DNA from: Mycolicibacterium aromaticivorans JS19b1 = JCM 16368
GTDB lineage: Bacteria; Actinomycetota; Actinomycetes; Mycobacteriales; Mycobacteriaceae
DNA: 64,000 bases
Reading direction: 5' to 3'
NCBI RefSeq assembly: GCF_000559085.1
Contig: NZ_JALN02000001.1
Span: 2,232,001 to 2,296,000 of the forward strand
The position numbers and the translations under genes were made by a program. Positions 55,064 through 62,919 of this stretch are shown piece by piece. The notes below the pieces were generated by a model. It had not been told where the DNA came from. It saw only the letters and a program-made list of their open reading frames with translations, and did not search any database. Numbering within the stretch: position 1 is the first letter of the stretch; each line of letters starts with the position of its first letter.

Positions 55064-55672
55064 GTGACTGACCGAAGCGCCGACCCGCCCCGCGACCGTC
55101 ACGCCCGGACCCGGGTGCCGATCCACCTGCCGATCGCCGCACGGTGGAGTCCGCGGGCCTTCGACCCCGGCGCCGAGGTCACCTCAGAGCAGCTGATCGC
55201 CCTGATCGAGGCCGCACGCTGGGCCGCGACCTGGGGACATCGCCAGCCGGTGCGGTTCGTGGTCGGCATCAGAGGTGCCAGGGATTTCGCGACACTGGCC
55301 GCCCTGCTTCGCCGCGGCAACAGCTACGCCCACGCCGCCTCGGCACTGATTCTGGTGTGCGCCGAGGAAGGAGAGGACGAGCGGACGGCGCTCTACTCCG
55401 CGGTCGACGCCGGTGCGGCGATCGCGAACCTGTCGACCGAGGCGGTGTCCCGGAATTTGATCGTGCATCCGATGGCCGGCTTCGACGTCGAGGGTGCCCG
55501 CGCCGCGTTCGACCTCCCGCCGGAGATGCGCCCGCTGGCGGTGGTCGCGGTCGGCACGCTGGGCGACTACACGCGGGCGACCCAGGAGATCGCCGAACGC
55601 GACGGCCGGCCCAGGGCGCGATTGGCGCTCGAGGACATCGTGCTCAACTGGTCCCGTTCGGAGTTGCCCTGA
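55064..55672 (+). CDS. Nitroreductase-family flavoprotein
   Basis: A 202-residue nitroreductase-fold protein from GTG 55064 (VTDRSADPPRDRHART). It has IAARWSPRAFDPGAEVTSEQ, IEAARWAATWGHRQPVRFVV for FMN binding, and a C-terminal LAVVAVGTLGDY. It is short compared with typical NfsB-type enzymes, and the substrate is unknown; quinones, nitro compounds or flavin itself are possibilities. It diverges from lysC by 94 bases and ends 12 bases before the convergent fmdB stop. It marks the left edge of the nitrogen-scavenging region but has no obvious role in it. Confidence 0.85.
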   Translation: MTDRSADPPRDRHARTRVPIHLPIAARWSPRAFDPGAEVTSEQLIALIEAARWAATWGHRQPVRFVVGIRGARDFATLAALLRRGNSYAHAASALILVCAEEGEDERTALYSAVDAGAAIANLSTEAVSRNLIVHPMAGFDVEGARAAFDLPPEMRPLAVVAVGTLGDYTRATQEIAERDGRPRARLALEDIVLNWSRSELP

Positions 55673-55684
55673 GGCGTCGCCTGC

Positions 55685-55972
55685 TCAAGGCCGGGGCAGT
55701 CTTCGGTGCAGCGGATTGGTGGTGACCGGGGTGTTCCGGCGACCCGCACCGGGCAGCCGTTGCACCACATCCGGGTGCTCGGCACTGGCCCGGGTGCGAT
55801 CCTGTAACTGCATCGCGGCGGTGCGCCCGACGCCGAGCGCGGGTGCGCCGAACAGTCGCCGCGCCGGTGCGGCGCATCGTGGGCAGGCATCCTGACCCGG
55901 TACATCGGCCATCGGGTAGATCGCACTGAAGTCGGGACAACCGCCGGGGCAGCGGAACTGATACGTCGGCAT
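55685..55972 (-). CDS. fmdB: FmdB-family zinc-ribbon protein
   Basis: A 95-residue protein from ATG 55972 (MPTYQFRCPGGCPDF). Two cysteine pairs, CPGGC and CPRC, form a zinc ribbon followed by a disordered arginine/proline-rich tail. FmdB was first described as a regulator of formamidase expression in Methylophilus. It is divergent from fmdA here, the classical pairing. A second ATG three codons upstream is in frame; the MPTYQF start is the family standard. Some 130 bases separate it from fmdA and include one copy of the ACTTYCANNTGG motif. Confidence 0.87.
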   Translation of the reverse strand: MPTYQFRCPGGCPDFSAIYPMADVPGQDACPRCAAPARRLFGAPALGVGRTAAMQLQDRTRASAEHPDVVQRLPGAGRRNTPVTTNPLHRRLPRP

Positions 55973-56055
55973 GACCGACACGATAACCGTTCGCCGGCAA
56001 CGTCATACGCTGTTAACGCGCAGGATTCGCCTGGGATATATATGGTGTTTTGAAT

Positions 56056-56071
56056 ACTTCCATTTGGAACG
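56056..56071. promoter_or_regulatory. Amide-regulon motif, fmdA copy
   Basis: ACTTCCATTTGGAACG: a TTCC-N4-GGAA inverted repeat 32 bases before the fmdA start. It shares the 12-base core ACTTYCANNTGG with sites at 57841 and 60912 in front of the AmiC-like and permease genes. Adjacent DNA is A/T-rich (GATATATATGG), unlike the rest of the window. Confidence 0.68.
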
Positions 56072-56102
56072 ATAGGGATATACCGACGCCGAGGAGAACA
56101 CT

Positions 56103-57356
56103 GTGCCCGAACTGCTCTTCCCATTGGACTCGACGAAGAAGTTCACCGACCAGCAGATCGTCGGACACAACCGCTGGCACCCCGACATTCCCGCGGCCGT
56201 CACGGTCAAACCGGGCACCAGCTTTCGGGCTCATTGCCGAGAATGGTTCGACGGCGCCATCGTCAACGACGATTCCGCACAGGACATCCTGAACGCCCCG
56301 CTCAAGGGCGTGCACTGCTTGTCGGGTCCGTTCGCCATCGAGGGTGCCGAACCCGGCGATCTGCTGATCGTCGACATCCTGGATGTGGGGCCCATCCCCC
56401 AGGAAGACTCCGGGCCGCTGGCCGGACAGGGCTGGGGCTACACCGGCATCTTCGCCAAGGAGAACGGCGGCGGATTCCTCACTGACCAGTTCCCCGACGC
56501 CTACAAGGCGATTTGGGATTTCTCCGGCCAGAGCGCGACCTCCCGGCACGTCCCCGGAGTCAAGTACACCGGCATCGTGCATCCCGGTCTGATGGGTACC
56601 GCGCCCTCGGCCGCGCTCCTGGCCAAGTGGAACGCGCGCGAGGGCGCGTTGATTGCGACGGACCCCGAGCGGGTGCCGCCGCTGGCGCTCCCCCCGGAAC
56701 CGCAGGACGCCATCCTCGGCAGCCTGACCGGTACCGCCTTCACCAAGGCCGCCGCCGAGGCCGCCCGCACCGCACCGCCCCGGGAGAATGGCGGCAACCA
56801 GGACATCAAGAATCTGACCAAGGGCACCCGGGTCTTCTATCCGGTGTTCGTGCCCGGGGCGAACCTGTCGTTCGGCGACCTGCACTTCTCCCAGGGCGAC
56901 GGCGAGATCACCTTCTGCGGCGCCATCGAGATGGGCGGATTCCTGGACTTGCATGTCGATCTCATCAAGGGCGGCATGGACACCTACGGCGTGCACGAGA
57001 ACGCGATCTTCATGCCCGGCAACACCGATCCGCAGTATTCGGAGTGGATCGCGTTCTCGGGAACGTCGGTCACTCTCGACGGCGAACAGAAGTATCTGGA
57101 TTCCGATCTGGCCTACCGGCGGGCCTGCCTGCACGCCATCGACTACCTGACCAAGTTCGGCTACCGTCCCGAACAGGCGTATCTGTTGTTGGGTTCAGCG
57201 CCCATCGAAGGCCGGCTGTCCGGAGTGGTAGATATCCCGAATTCGTGTGCCACGGTGTATATCCCGACGGCGATCTTCGAGTTCCCCGTCGCACCGTGTG
57301 CGGCCGGCCCCCATCAGATCGATCCGGGCATGGGCGCCCCACACGCCGCGTTCTGA
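56103..57356 (+). CDS. fmdA: Formamidase
   Basis: A 417-residue acetamidase/formamidase-family enzyme that hydrolyses formamide to formate and ammonia. It starts VPELLFPLDSTKKFTDQQIV at GTG 56103 behind GAGGAGA. Family marks: HNRWHPDIPAAVTVKPG, REWFDGAIVNDD, GPFAIEGAEPGDLLIVDIL and VHENAIFMPGN. No signal peptide, so cytosolic. It is divergent from fmdB and convergent with a marR gene whose stop lies five bases beyond. The motif at 56056 suggests shared regulation with the amide sensor and permease. Confidence 0.94.
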   Translation: MPELLFPLDSTKKFTDQQIVGHNRWHPDIPAAVTVKPGTSFRAHCREWFDGAIVNDDSAQDILNAPLKGVHCLSGPFAIEGAEPGDLLIVDILDVGPIPQEDSGPLAGQGWGYTGIFAKENGGGFLTDQFPDAYKAIWDFSGQSATSRHVPGVKYTGIVHPGLMGTAPSAALLAKWNAREGALIATDPERVPPLALPPEPQDAILGSLTGTAFTKAAAEAARTAPPRENGGNQDIKNLTKGTRVFYPVFVPGANLSFGDLHFSQGDGEITFCGAIEMGGFLDLHVDLIKGGMDTYGVHENAIFMPGNTDPQYSEWIAFSGTSVTLDGEQKYLDSDLAYRRACLHAIDYLTKFGYRPEQAYLLLGSAPIEGRLSGVVDIPNSCATVYIPTAIFEFPVAPCAAGPHQIDPGMGAPHAAF

Positions 57357-57361
57357 CCGAT

Positions 57362-57808
57362 TCAGATCGACGCGAGGTCCTGGCCGCGAATCGCCGCCAG
57401 GGCCTCGCCCAGGCGCGCGGACAAGTCGGCGTGCCGGGCCACCAGGTGGACCAATTCGTCGGATTTCGCCAGCCGGGCACGAACCCGCTGATAGGCCGCC
57501 GTCCCACGCCGGGTCTGGTACACGAGCACCCGGCGCCGGTCGGCGACATCGACCTTGCGCAACACCAGATTGTCGTCGACCATGCCGTCGATCAGCCGCG
57601 TCAGACTGGGACCGGGCAAGAGCGTCGCGGCACCAAGGGCCGACATCGCCTTACCCTGACCCCCGGCCAGGGCACTCAGCACATGCCACTGTGCCACCGT
57701 CATGCCGTCCAGCTCGGCGGCCACCGCGCGATCCAGTTCGTGCACGACCGTTTTCGCCAGACGCGACAGTTCTTCGATGGCTCCTGGTGCGTCTGAGATG
57801 GCGTTCAT
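57362..57808 (-). CDS. MarR-family transcriptional regulator
   Basis: A 148-residue winged-helix protein (MNAISDAPGAIEELSRLAK). The DNA-binding domain has WHVLSALAGGQGKAMSALGA, LLPGPSLTRLIDGMVDDNLV and the wing VDVADRRRVLVYQTRRG. Helices at both ends form the dimer. The gene converges with fmdA and diverges from the AmiC-like gene, with a CTTTC-N5-GAAAG inverted repeat 34 bases upstream of its own start. This makes it the best candidate for the repressor that reads the repeated motif in this region. Ligand unknown; an amide is possible. Confidence 0.9.
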   Translation of the reverse strand: MNAISDAPGAIEELSRLAKTVVHELDRAVAAELDGMTVAQWHVLSALAGGQGKAMSALGAATLLPGPSLTRLIDGMVDDNLVLRKVDVADRRRVLVYQTRRGTAAYQRVRARLAKSDELVHLVARHADLSARLGEALAAIRGQDLASI

Positions 57809-57840
57809 ATCGCCTGGGAGCTTACCTGGGAATTACCGAA

Positions 57841-57856
57841 ACTTTCAGCTGGAAAG
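57841..57856. promoter_or_regulatory. Amide-regulon motif, marR/AmiC-like copy
   Basis: ACTTTCAGCTGGAAAG contains the perfect inverted repeat CTTTC-N5-GAAAG. It lies between marR and the AmiC-like gene, 33 bases before the marR start. It shares the core ACTTYCANNTGG with the fmdA and permease sites. Confidence 0.68.
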
Positions 57857-57962
57857 AAATCCTGGCCGCCCGGGGGTATCTTGACAGTGATCGCCCCGGC
57901 GGTGCAGTCAGGGTCACACAGTATCCGTCGTCGTCCCCGATTCGGGTGAGGTGGTTGAGGAT

Positions 57963-59027
57963 ATGGAACGCAACCGCGATGCGGTCGATATCGCGCTGGT
58001 GGTGCCGCTAAGCGGGCCCGCGGGCATTTTCGGACCGTCGTGCGAGGTCAGTGCCGAACTCGCCGTCGCCGACATCAACGGCGCCGGCGGCATTCTCGAT
58101 CGACCCGTACGCGTGCACCCCGTCGATGCGGGCGCTCCGCTGTGGGCGTTGTCGGCCCAGGTCCGGCGCCTGATCGACACCGGCAGGATCGATGCCGTGG
58201 TGGGGTGGCACCTGTCCAATGCCCGCCAGGTCATCACCCCGCACACTGCCGGCCGGGTGCCCTACGTCTACACCACGTTCTACGAGGGCGGCGAGAACAA
58301 CGCCGGCGTCTACATGGTCGGCGAGACGCCGCAGCAGCAACTCTTCCCCGCTCTTCAGTGGCTGCGTTCCAATCGAGACATCCAGCGGTGGTGCATCGTC
58401 GGCAACGATTACATCTGGCCGCGGCAGACCGCGGCCGTTACCCGCGACTACATGCGCGCCAACGGTCTGGATTTCGTCGGCGACTCATTCGTCCCGCTGG
58501 GCGCCCGAGATTTCCGGAAACCGCTGCAGCTCATCGGGTCCTCTGCTGCAGACGGAGTGCTGGTGTTGATGGTGGGTACCGACAACGCTGCATTCAATCG
58601 AGCGTTCGCCCGCGCCGGATTGCAGGAGAACAAGATCCGGCTGTCGTTGATGATCGGGGAAGATGTGCTCAGCGCCAGCGGCGCGGACTGCACGCGGGGG
58701 CTCTACACCGCCTGCGGATACTTCGAGAGCCTGGTGACGCCGGAAAGCATGGGTTTCGGATCACGTTACGAGCAGCGATTCGGCGAGGCCGCGCCGGCGC
58801 TGAACAATATCGGCGAGTCCTGTTATGAAGGGCTGCTTCTACTTTCGGCGTTGGCAGGCGCGGCAGGAAGTCTTCAGGTTCGGGCAATCGATCAGGTGCG
58901 CTCCACGGTGTCCTACCAGGGGCCGCGCGGGGAAGTTGCGATGCGCGGCACCCACACCCACCAACCCGTCTTCCTCGCCGACGCCGCCGACATGGAATTC
59001 CGGGTCATCGATCAGCTCAGCGCTTGA
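57963..59027 (+). CDS. AmiC/UrtA-like amide- or urea-binding protein without signal peptide
   Basis: A 354-residue periplasmic-binding-protein-fold protein. From ATG 57963 it reads MERNRDAVDIALVVPLSGPA, and matches the AmiC/UrtA group: VDAGAPLWALSAQVRR, VVGWHLSNARQVITP, WCIVGNDYIWPRQTAAV, LNNIGESCYEGLLLLS. There is no signal peptide or lipobox and no ABC transporter genes follow, so it should act in the cytosol, like Pseudomonas AmiC, which senses amides and controls an antiterminator. AGGTGG eight bases upstream supports this ATG. Likely role: amide sensor for the formamidase region. Confidence 0.82.
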   Translation: MERNRDAVDIALVVPLSGPAGIFGPSCEVSAELAVADINGAGGILDRPVRVHPVDAGAPLWALSAQVRRLIDTGRIDAVVGWHLSNARQVITPHTAGRVPYVYTTFYEGGENNAGVYMVGETPQQQLFPALQWLRSNRDIQRWCIVGNDYIWPRQTAAVTRDYMRANGLDFVGDSFVPLGARDFRKPLQLIGSSAADGVLVLMVGTDNAAFNRAFARAGLQENKIRLSLMIGEDVLSASGADCTRGLYTACGYFESLVTPESMGFGSRYEQRFGEAAPALNNIGESCYEGLLLLSALAGAAGSLQVRAIDQVRSTVSYQGPRGEVAMRGTHTHQPVFLADAADMEFRVIDQLSA

Positions 59028-59050
59028 CCGATGACCCGGCTTCCACCCGT

Positions 59051-60781
59051 CTAGACGGCCGGACTACTGACCTCCTCCGAAATCGAATGCACTGCAGCGC
59101 TTTCGGGCTTCTTACACATATCGTGGCACTCCTTGGTCAGAGTGCACGTCAGCGATGAGATCGCGCCGTGATGGAACGGGCAGTCGTGCACCATGTCCGG
59201 CAGTTCGTAACTTCTCTGGTCGACGACGTCGATCAGAGTCTGCCCTGCCCATAACGGCTCCTTCTCGATCTCCTCGCGCAACGGGTTGGGCCGGGCCAGG
59301 TAATACTTGCCCTTGGTGATGACGCAGATGACCGGCGAGAGCGCGAACGCCAGGGACAGCGCCAGATACGGTGACCATGCGGCCATGAATGGGCCGAACA
59401 TGTTGAAGAAGGCCAGGATCGAGAACACCGACCCCACCATCATGGACACGAAGCCCACCGGGTTGATGCTGTACAGGTAGGCCCGCTTGAACTCCACGTA
59501 GGGCGGACTGAGTTTGAGCAGGGGCTTGTTGATGATCAGATCGGCCACGATCGCGCCGACCCAGGCGATCGCGACATTCGAGTAGAACCCGAGGATCGTG
59601 TTGAGCACCGCAAACATATTGCCCAGCATCAACGACAGGGCTATCGCGATGTGCAATGCGAGGTACACGACGCGCCCGGGGTGGACGTGCAGCACCCGCG
59701 AGAAGAAGTTCGACCACGACAACGAACCCGAATAGGCGTTGGTCACGTTGATCTTGATCTGTGAGAGCAGCACCATCAACGTCGCCACTGCCAGCGCCGC
59801 GGTGTTGTTGTGAATCACCGATCCGAATCCGCCGAGGAATTGTTCGATCGGCTCGGTGGCCGCCGAGAATCCCACCTTTCCGGCGACGTAGAACGCTAAA
59901 AAGGCCCCACAGATCTGTTTGGCCGCACCCAGAACCACCCAACCGGGGCCGGCGGCCAGCACCGCACCCCACCAGCGCCACGCGGGCGTTTCCGACTTCT
60001 CCGGCATGAACCGCAGATAGTCGACCTGCTCACCGATCTGCGCGATCAGCGACAGGGCCACGCCCGCGCCCGCGCCGACACCGATCGCGGTCGCCCGCTC
60101 GGTGCCTCCGTTGCCGGCCCAGGAGAGGAATCCCTCGAAGCCGGAGGGGTCGGCATAGGCGATGAATGCAATGGGTGCCACGAACAACGCCAGCCACAGG
60201 GGCTGCGTCCAGACCTGAAACTTGGCCAGCGCGGTCATTCCGTAGAGCACGAGCGGGATGATGATCAGCGATCCGATGATGTAGCCCAACGCCAACGGAA
60301 GACCGAACGCCAACTTCATCGCCTGGGCCATGATGGCACCTTCGAGCGCGAAGAAGATGAAGCAGAAGCTGGCATAGATCAGACTGGTCAGAGTCGATCC
60401 GAAGTACCCGAAACCCGCTCCGCGCGTGAGTAGATCCATGTCGATGTTGTACTTCGCGGCGTAATAGGCGATGGGGATCCCGGTGAGGAAGATCGTCACC
60501 GCCGCCACCAGGATGGCCACCACAGCACTCGCTGACCCGTGAGTGACCGCGATGGACGCGCCGATCGAATAGTCGGCGAGATAAGCGATTCCGCCGAGCG
60601 CCGCAATCGCACACGCCATCGGGCTCCATTTGCGAAATGATTTGGGGGCGTACCGCAATGAGAAGTCTTCGATGGTGTCCTGACTCGCCCAGGTGACGAA
60701 TCGGGTCCAGGGCCCGGAGCCCGGCGGTGCGCCGGCAGGGTGCAGCTGCACTTCGCCGACCGGTTGCTCAGATGAAGTCAT
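59051..60781 (-). CDS. NCS1-family permease with Cys/His-rich C-terminal tail
   Basis: A 576-residue transporter of the purine/cytosine/allantoin permease (NCS1) superfamily with about twelve membrane helices (AIAALGGIAYLADYSIGA, LTRGAGFGYFGSTLTSLIY, INVTNAYSGSLSWSNFFSRV). Substrates in the family are nucleobases, hydantoins and allantoin; an amide or urea-like compound fits the neighbourhood. The last 45 residues form an unusual tail with HDCPFHH, C546, C552 and C556 (LTKECHDMCKK), which could hold a metal ion. It is alone on its strand and has a 38-base hyphenated palindrome upstream carrying the regional motif. Confidence 0.88.
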   Translation of the reverse strand: MTSSEQPVGEVQLHPAGAPPGSGPWTRFVTWASQDTIEDFSLRYAPKSFRKWSPMACAIAALGGIAYLADYSIGASIAVTHGSASAVVAILVAAVTIFLTGIPIAYYAAKYNIDMDLLTRGAGFGYFGSTLTSLIYASFCFIFFALEGAIMAQAMKLAFGLPLALGYIIGSLIIIPLVLYGMTALAKFQVWTQPLWLALFVAPIAFIAYADPSGFEGFLSWAGNGGTERATAIGVGAGAGVALSLIAQIGEQVDYLRFMPEKSETPAWRWWGAVLAAGPGWVVLGAAKQICGAFLAFYVAGKVGFSAATEPIEQFLGGFGSVIHNNTAALAVATLMVLLSQIKINVTNAYSGSLSWSNFFSRVLHVHPGRVVYLALHIAIALSLMLGNMFAVLNTILGFYSNVAIAWVGAIVADLIINKPLLKLSPPYVEFKRAYLYSINPVGFVSMMVGSVFSILAFFNMFGPFMAAWSPYLALSLAFALSPVICVITKGKYYLARPNPLREEIEKEPLWAGQTLIDVVDQRSYELPDMVHDCPFHHGAISSLTCTLTKECHDMCKKPESAAVHSISEEVSSPAV

Positions 60782-60908
60782 GTGCTGTCTCCTTGCCGCG
60801 TCACATGTTGTGCAGCGGCCGCTTCAGAAGGATCCGCATTTCAGACAGCACTGTCCGCGCGGCTAGAAGAGCCGGCGGAATTAGCTCCGCCGCAAGGAAA
60901 CTAACATT

Positions 60909-60946
60909 GTTACTTCCATATGGCAGTACTCCAAATGAAAAGTAAC
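60909..60946. promoter_or_regulatory. 38-bp hyphenated palindrome before the NCS1 permease
   Basis: GTTACTT (60909-60915), centre AGTACT (60925-60930), AAGTAAC (60940-60946): all three parts are exactly symmetric about the same point. Each half contains a version of the regional motif: ACTTCCATATGG on the plus strand and ACTTTTCATTTGG on the minus strand, the latter one base longer. Two dimers could bind side by side. It lies 128-165 bases from the permease start. Confidence 0.72.
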
Positions 60947-60995
60947 GCGCATGACACGTATGGTTTACGCGACGACGCAGATAGCGCTCAACCAG

Positions 60996-61445
60996 TCAGG
61001 AACAGGTCTTTCTCAGGTCCGCGAGCTTGGCAACTATCCGGTCGTTGAGTAGCGACATCTCATACATCTGCGGAGGCGGCGGCGCGCCCGGCGCACGGCC
61101 CTGGATCTGGGAACGCAGTGTCGGCAGACTGGTGACGAACTGGTTGGCCAACTGCGCTACCTCCGTGGTCTGCGCCGCCAGGCCGGGATCGGTGACTTTC
61201 TGGGAGCGCTCCGCCAGGCCATCGGCCCACTGCTGATAGGCAGCGTCCTCGGCCACCGTCGGCACGCCTTCATTGCCCTTGGAGTCGATCTTCGACGCCT
61301 GCGAGCGGCTGTAGTCCAGGAAGTCGATCACCGGCTTGCACTTCTCGGGCGGGCCGTCGAAATATTTCGACCACACCGCGATGCCCACCGCGATGACCAA
61401 TACAGAGATGGTGAGGATCCACCGCGGACGTCGTCGCACGATCAT
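60996..61445 (-). CDS. Membrane-anchored conserved hypothetical protein
   Basis: A 149-residue protein from ATG 61445 (MIVRRRPRWILTISVLVIAV). One N-terminal helix anchors an outer domain with CKPVIDFLDYSRSQASKIDS, ADGLAERSQKVTDPGLAAQT and a C-terminal cysteine (RKTCS); the two cysteines could form a disulfide. The helix content suggests a small coiled bundle. A longer start at 61517 would run into the amt promoter region. It is divergent from amt. I know similar mycobacterial proteins only as hypotheticals. Confidence 0.72.
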   Translation of the reverse strand: MIVRRRPRWILTISVLVIAVGIAVWSKYFDGPPEKCKPVIDFLDYSRSQASKIDSKGNEGVPTVAEDAAYQQWADGLAERSQKVTDPGLAAQTTEVAQLANQFVTSLPTLRSQIQGRAPGAPPPPQMYEMSLLNDRIVAKLADLRKTCS

Positions 61446-61518
61446 CCAGCCTAGCGTTCGCGGCTGAACGTTTAACGAGGCGGCAACACCACGAGGGCGT
61501 CTACGTAACAGAAACATC

Positions 61519-61535
61519 GTTCACTGTCGGTGAAC
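61519..61535. promoter_or_regulatory. GlnR-like inverted repeat upstream of amt
   Basis: GTTCAC-TGTCG-GTGAAC is a perfect inverted repeat 40 bases before the amt start. Read as TTCAC-N6-TGAAC it fits the GlnR box GTNAC-N6-GNAAC at eight of ten positions. GTAAC occurs 14 bases upstream. GlnR control of the corresponding M. smegmatis amt operon is established. Confidence 0.5.
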
Positions 61536-61574
61536 GGCCCAACCATGGACGGGCCACCACCCGCAGGAGATTAG

Positions 61575-62828
61575 ATGGATACAGGGACCACAGCATTCAT
61601 GCTGTGTTGCATCATCGGGCTGACGATGATGATCCCGGGCCTGGCGCTGTTCTACGGCGGCATGGTCTCGGTCAAAAGCTCCACCAACATGATGATGATG
61701 ACGTTCGGCGCCGTGGCCATCGTCGGCGTGCTCTGGATTTTGTTCGGCTTCTCCATGACGTTCGGGACGTCCTACGGCGGATTCGTCGGCAGCCTGACCG
61801 AATTCGCCGGCATGAAGAACCTGCTGGAATCGCAGACCACGATCTCCGGCCTGCCGGTCAGTCTGTTCGCGTTGTTCCAGGCACTGTTTGCGGCGATCAC
61901 GGTCGCACTGGTCTCCGGCGCGGCGGCCGACCGAATGAAGTTCGCGGCCTGGATGGTCTTCGCGACCCTGTGGGCGGTTCTCTGCTACTTCCCCGTCGCG
62001 CACTGGGTATTCGCATTCAACGGCGTCGTCACCCCGGACGCAGTCGGCGGCTGGATTGCCAACAACCTCAAGGCAATTGACTTCGCCGGTGGCACAGCGG
62101 TGCATATCAACGCCGGTGCAGCCGCTCTGGCGGTCGCCATAGTGCTCGGCAAGGGCGCCAGCTGGGGCAAGCTGCGCAAGCCGCACAACGTCCCGCTGAC
62201 ACTGCTCGGCGCCGGACTGCTGTGGGCCGGCTGGTATGCCTTCAACGGCGGTTCGGCTCTGGCCGCGGGCAATTCGGCGGCCATCGTCATGGTCACCACC
62301 TTCGTCGCAACCTGCGCCGCCACGCTCGCCTGGCTGGCAGTGGAGAAGTTCAAAGACGGCCACGTCACCGGCGTCGGTGCGGCGGCGGGTGCCATCACCG
62401 GCCTGGTCGCGATCACCCCGGCCTGTGGTTCGGTGACGCCGGTCGGCGCGATCATTCTCGGCCTCGTCGCGGGCGCCATCTGTCCGTTCGCCGTGGGCCT
62501 CAAAGAGAAGTTCGGCTATGACGATTCGCTCGACGTTGTCGGCGTGCACCTCGTCGGTGGTGTCATCGGCACCCTGCTGATCGGCTTCCTGGCCAGCGAC
62601 ACAATGCCGAACAAGGTCAACGGCTTCTTCTACGGCGGCGGTTTCGACCAGCTGTGGCGACAAGCCGTGGCGGCCGGTGCGGTGATGATCTATTCGTTCG
62701 TTATCGCGTTCGTCATCGCATGGGCCATCAAGAAGACGATGGGTATCCGCATCTCCTCCGAAGAAGAGGAGAAGGGTATCGACACCCACGTCCACCGCGA
62801 CCCGGCGTACGAGCTCGAGTACGCCTGA
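61575..62828 (+). CDS. amt: Ammonium transporter Amt
   Basis: A 417-residue Amt-family channel with eleven membrane helices importing ammonium. It begins MDTGTTAFMLCCIIGLTMMI at ATG 61575 behind AGGAG. The twin pore histidines are in GGTAVHINAG and DVVGVHLVGGVIG; the conserved aspartate region is FNGVVTPDAVGGWI. There is no glnK next to it; instead a type III glutamine synthetase follows after 91 bases. The order amt then glnT matches an M. smegmatis operon under GlnR. It supplies ammonia for the synthetase and fits with formamide breakdown nearby. Confidence 0.95.
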   Translation: MDTGTTAFMLCCIIGLTMMIPGLALFYGGMVSVKSSTNMMMMTFGAVAIVGVLWILFGFSMTFGTSYGGFVGSLTEFAGMKNLLESQTTISGLPVSLFALFQALFAAITVALVSGAAADRMKFAAWMVFATLWAVLCYFPVAHWVFAFNGVVTPDAVGGWIANNLKAIDFAGGTAVHINAGAAALAVAIVLGKGASWGKLRKPHNVPLTLLGAGLLWAGWYAFNGGSALAAGNSAAIVMVTTFVATCAATLAWLAVEKFKDGHVTGVGAAAGAITGLVAITPACGSVTPVGAIILGLVAGAICPFAVGLKEKFGYDDSLDVVGVHLVGGVIGTLLIGFLASDTMPNKVNGFFYGGGFDQLWRQAVAAGAVMIYSFVIAFVIAWAIKKTMGIRISSEEEEKGIDTHVHRDPAYELEYA

Positions 62829-62834
62829 TGCGGA

Positions 62835-62876
62835 CTCGAGCCGGGCGTGGTACCTCCTTCCCCCGCCCGGCTCGAG
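62835..62876 (+). terminator. Hairpin between amt and the glutamine synthetase gene
   Basis: CTCGAGCCGGGCG (62835-62847) pairs perfectly with CGCCCGGCTCGAG (62864-62876) over 13 bases with a 16-base loop. No T run follows. It could be a partial terminator or a processing or stability element that sets the amt to synthetase ratio. Confidence 0.55.
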
Positions 62877-62919
62877 CCCCTCGCGCCACCCCCATTCATC
62901 AAAGAACTTGTTGGAGAAC

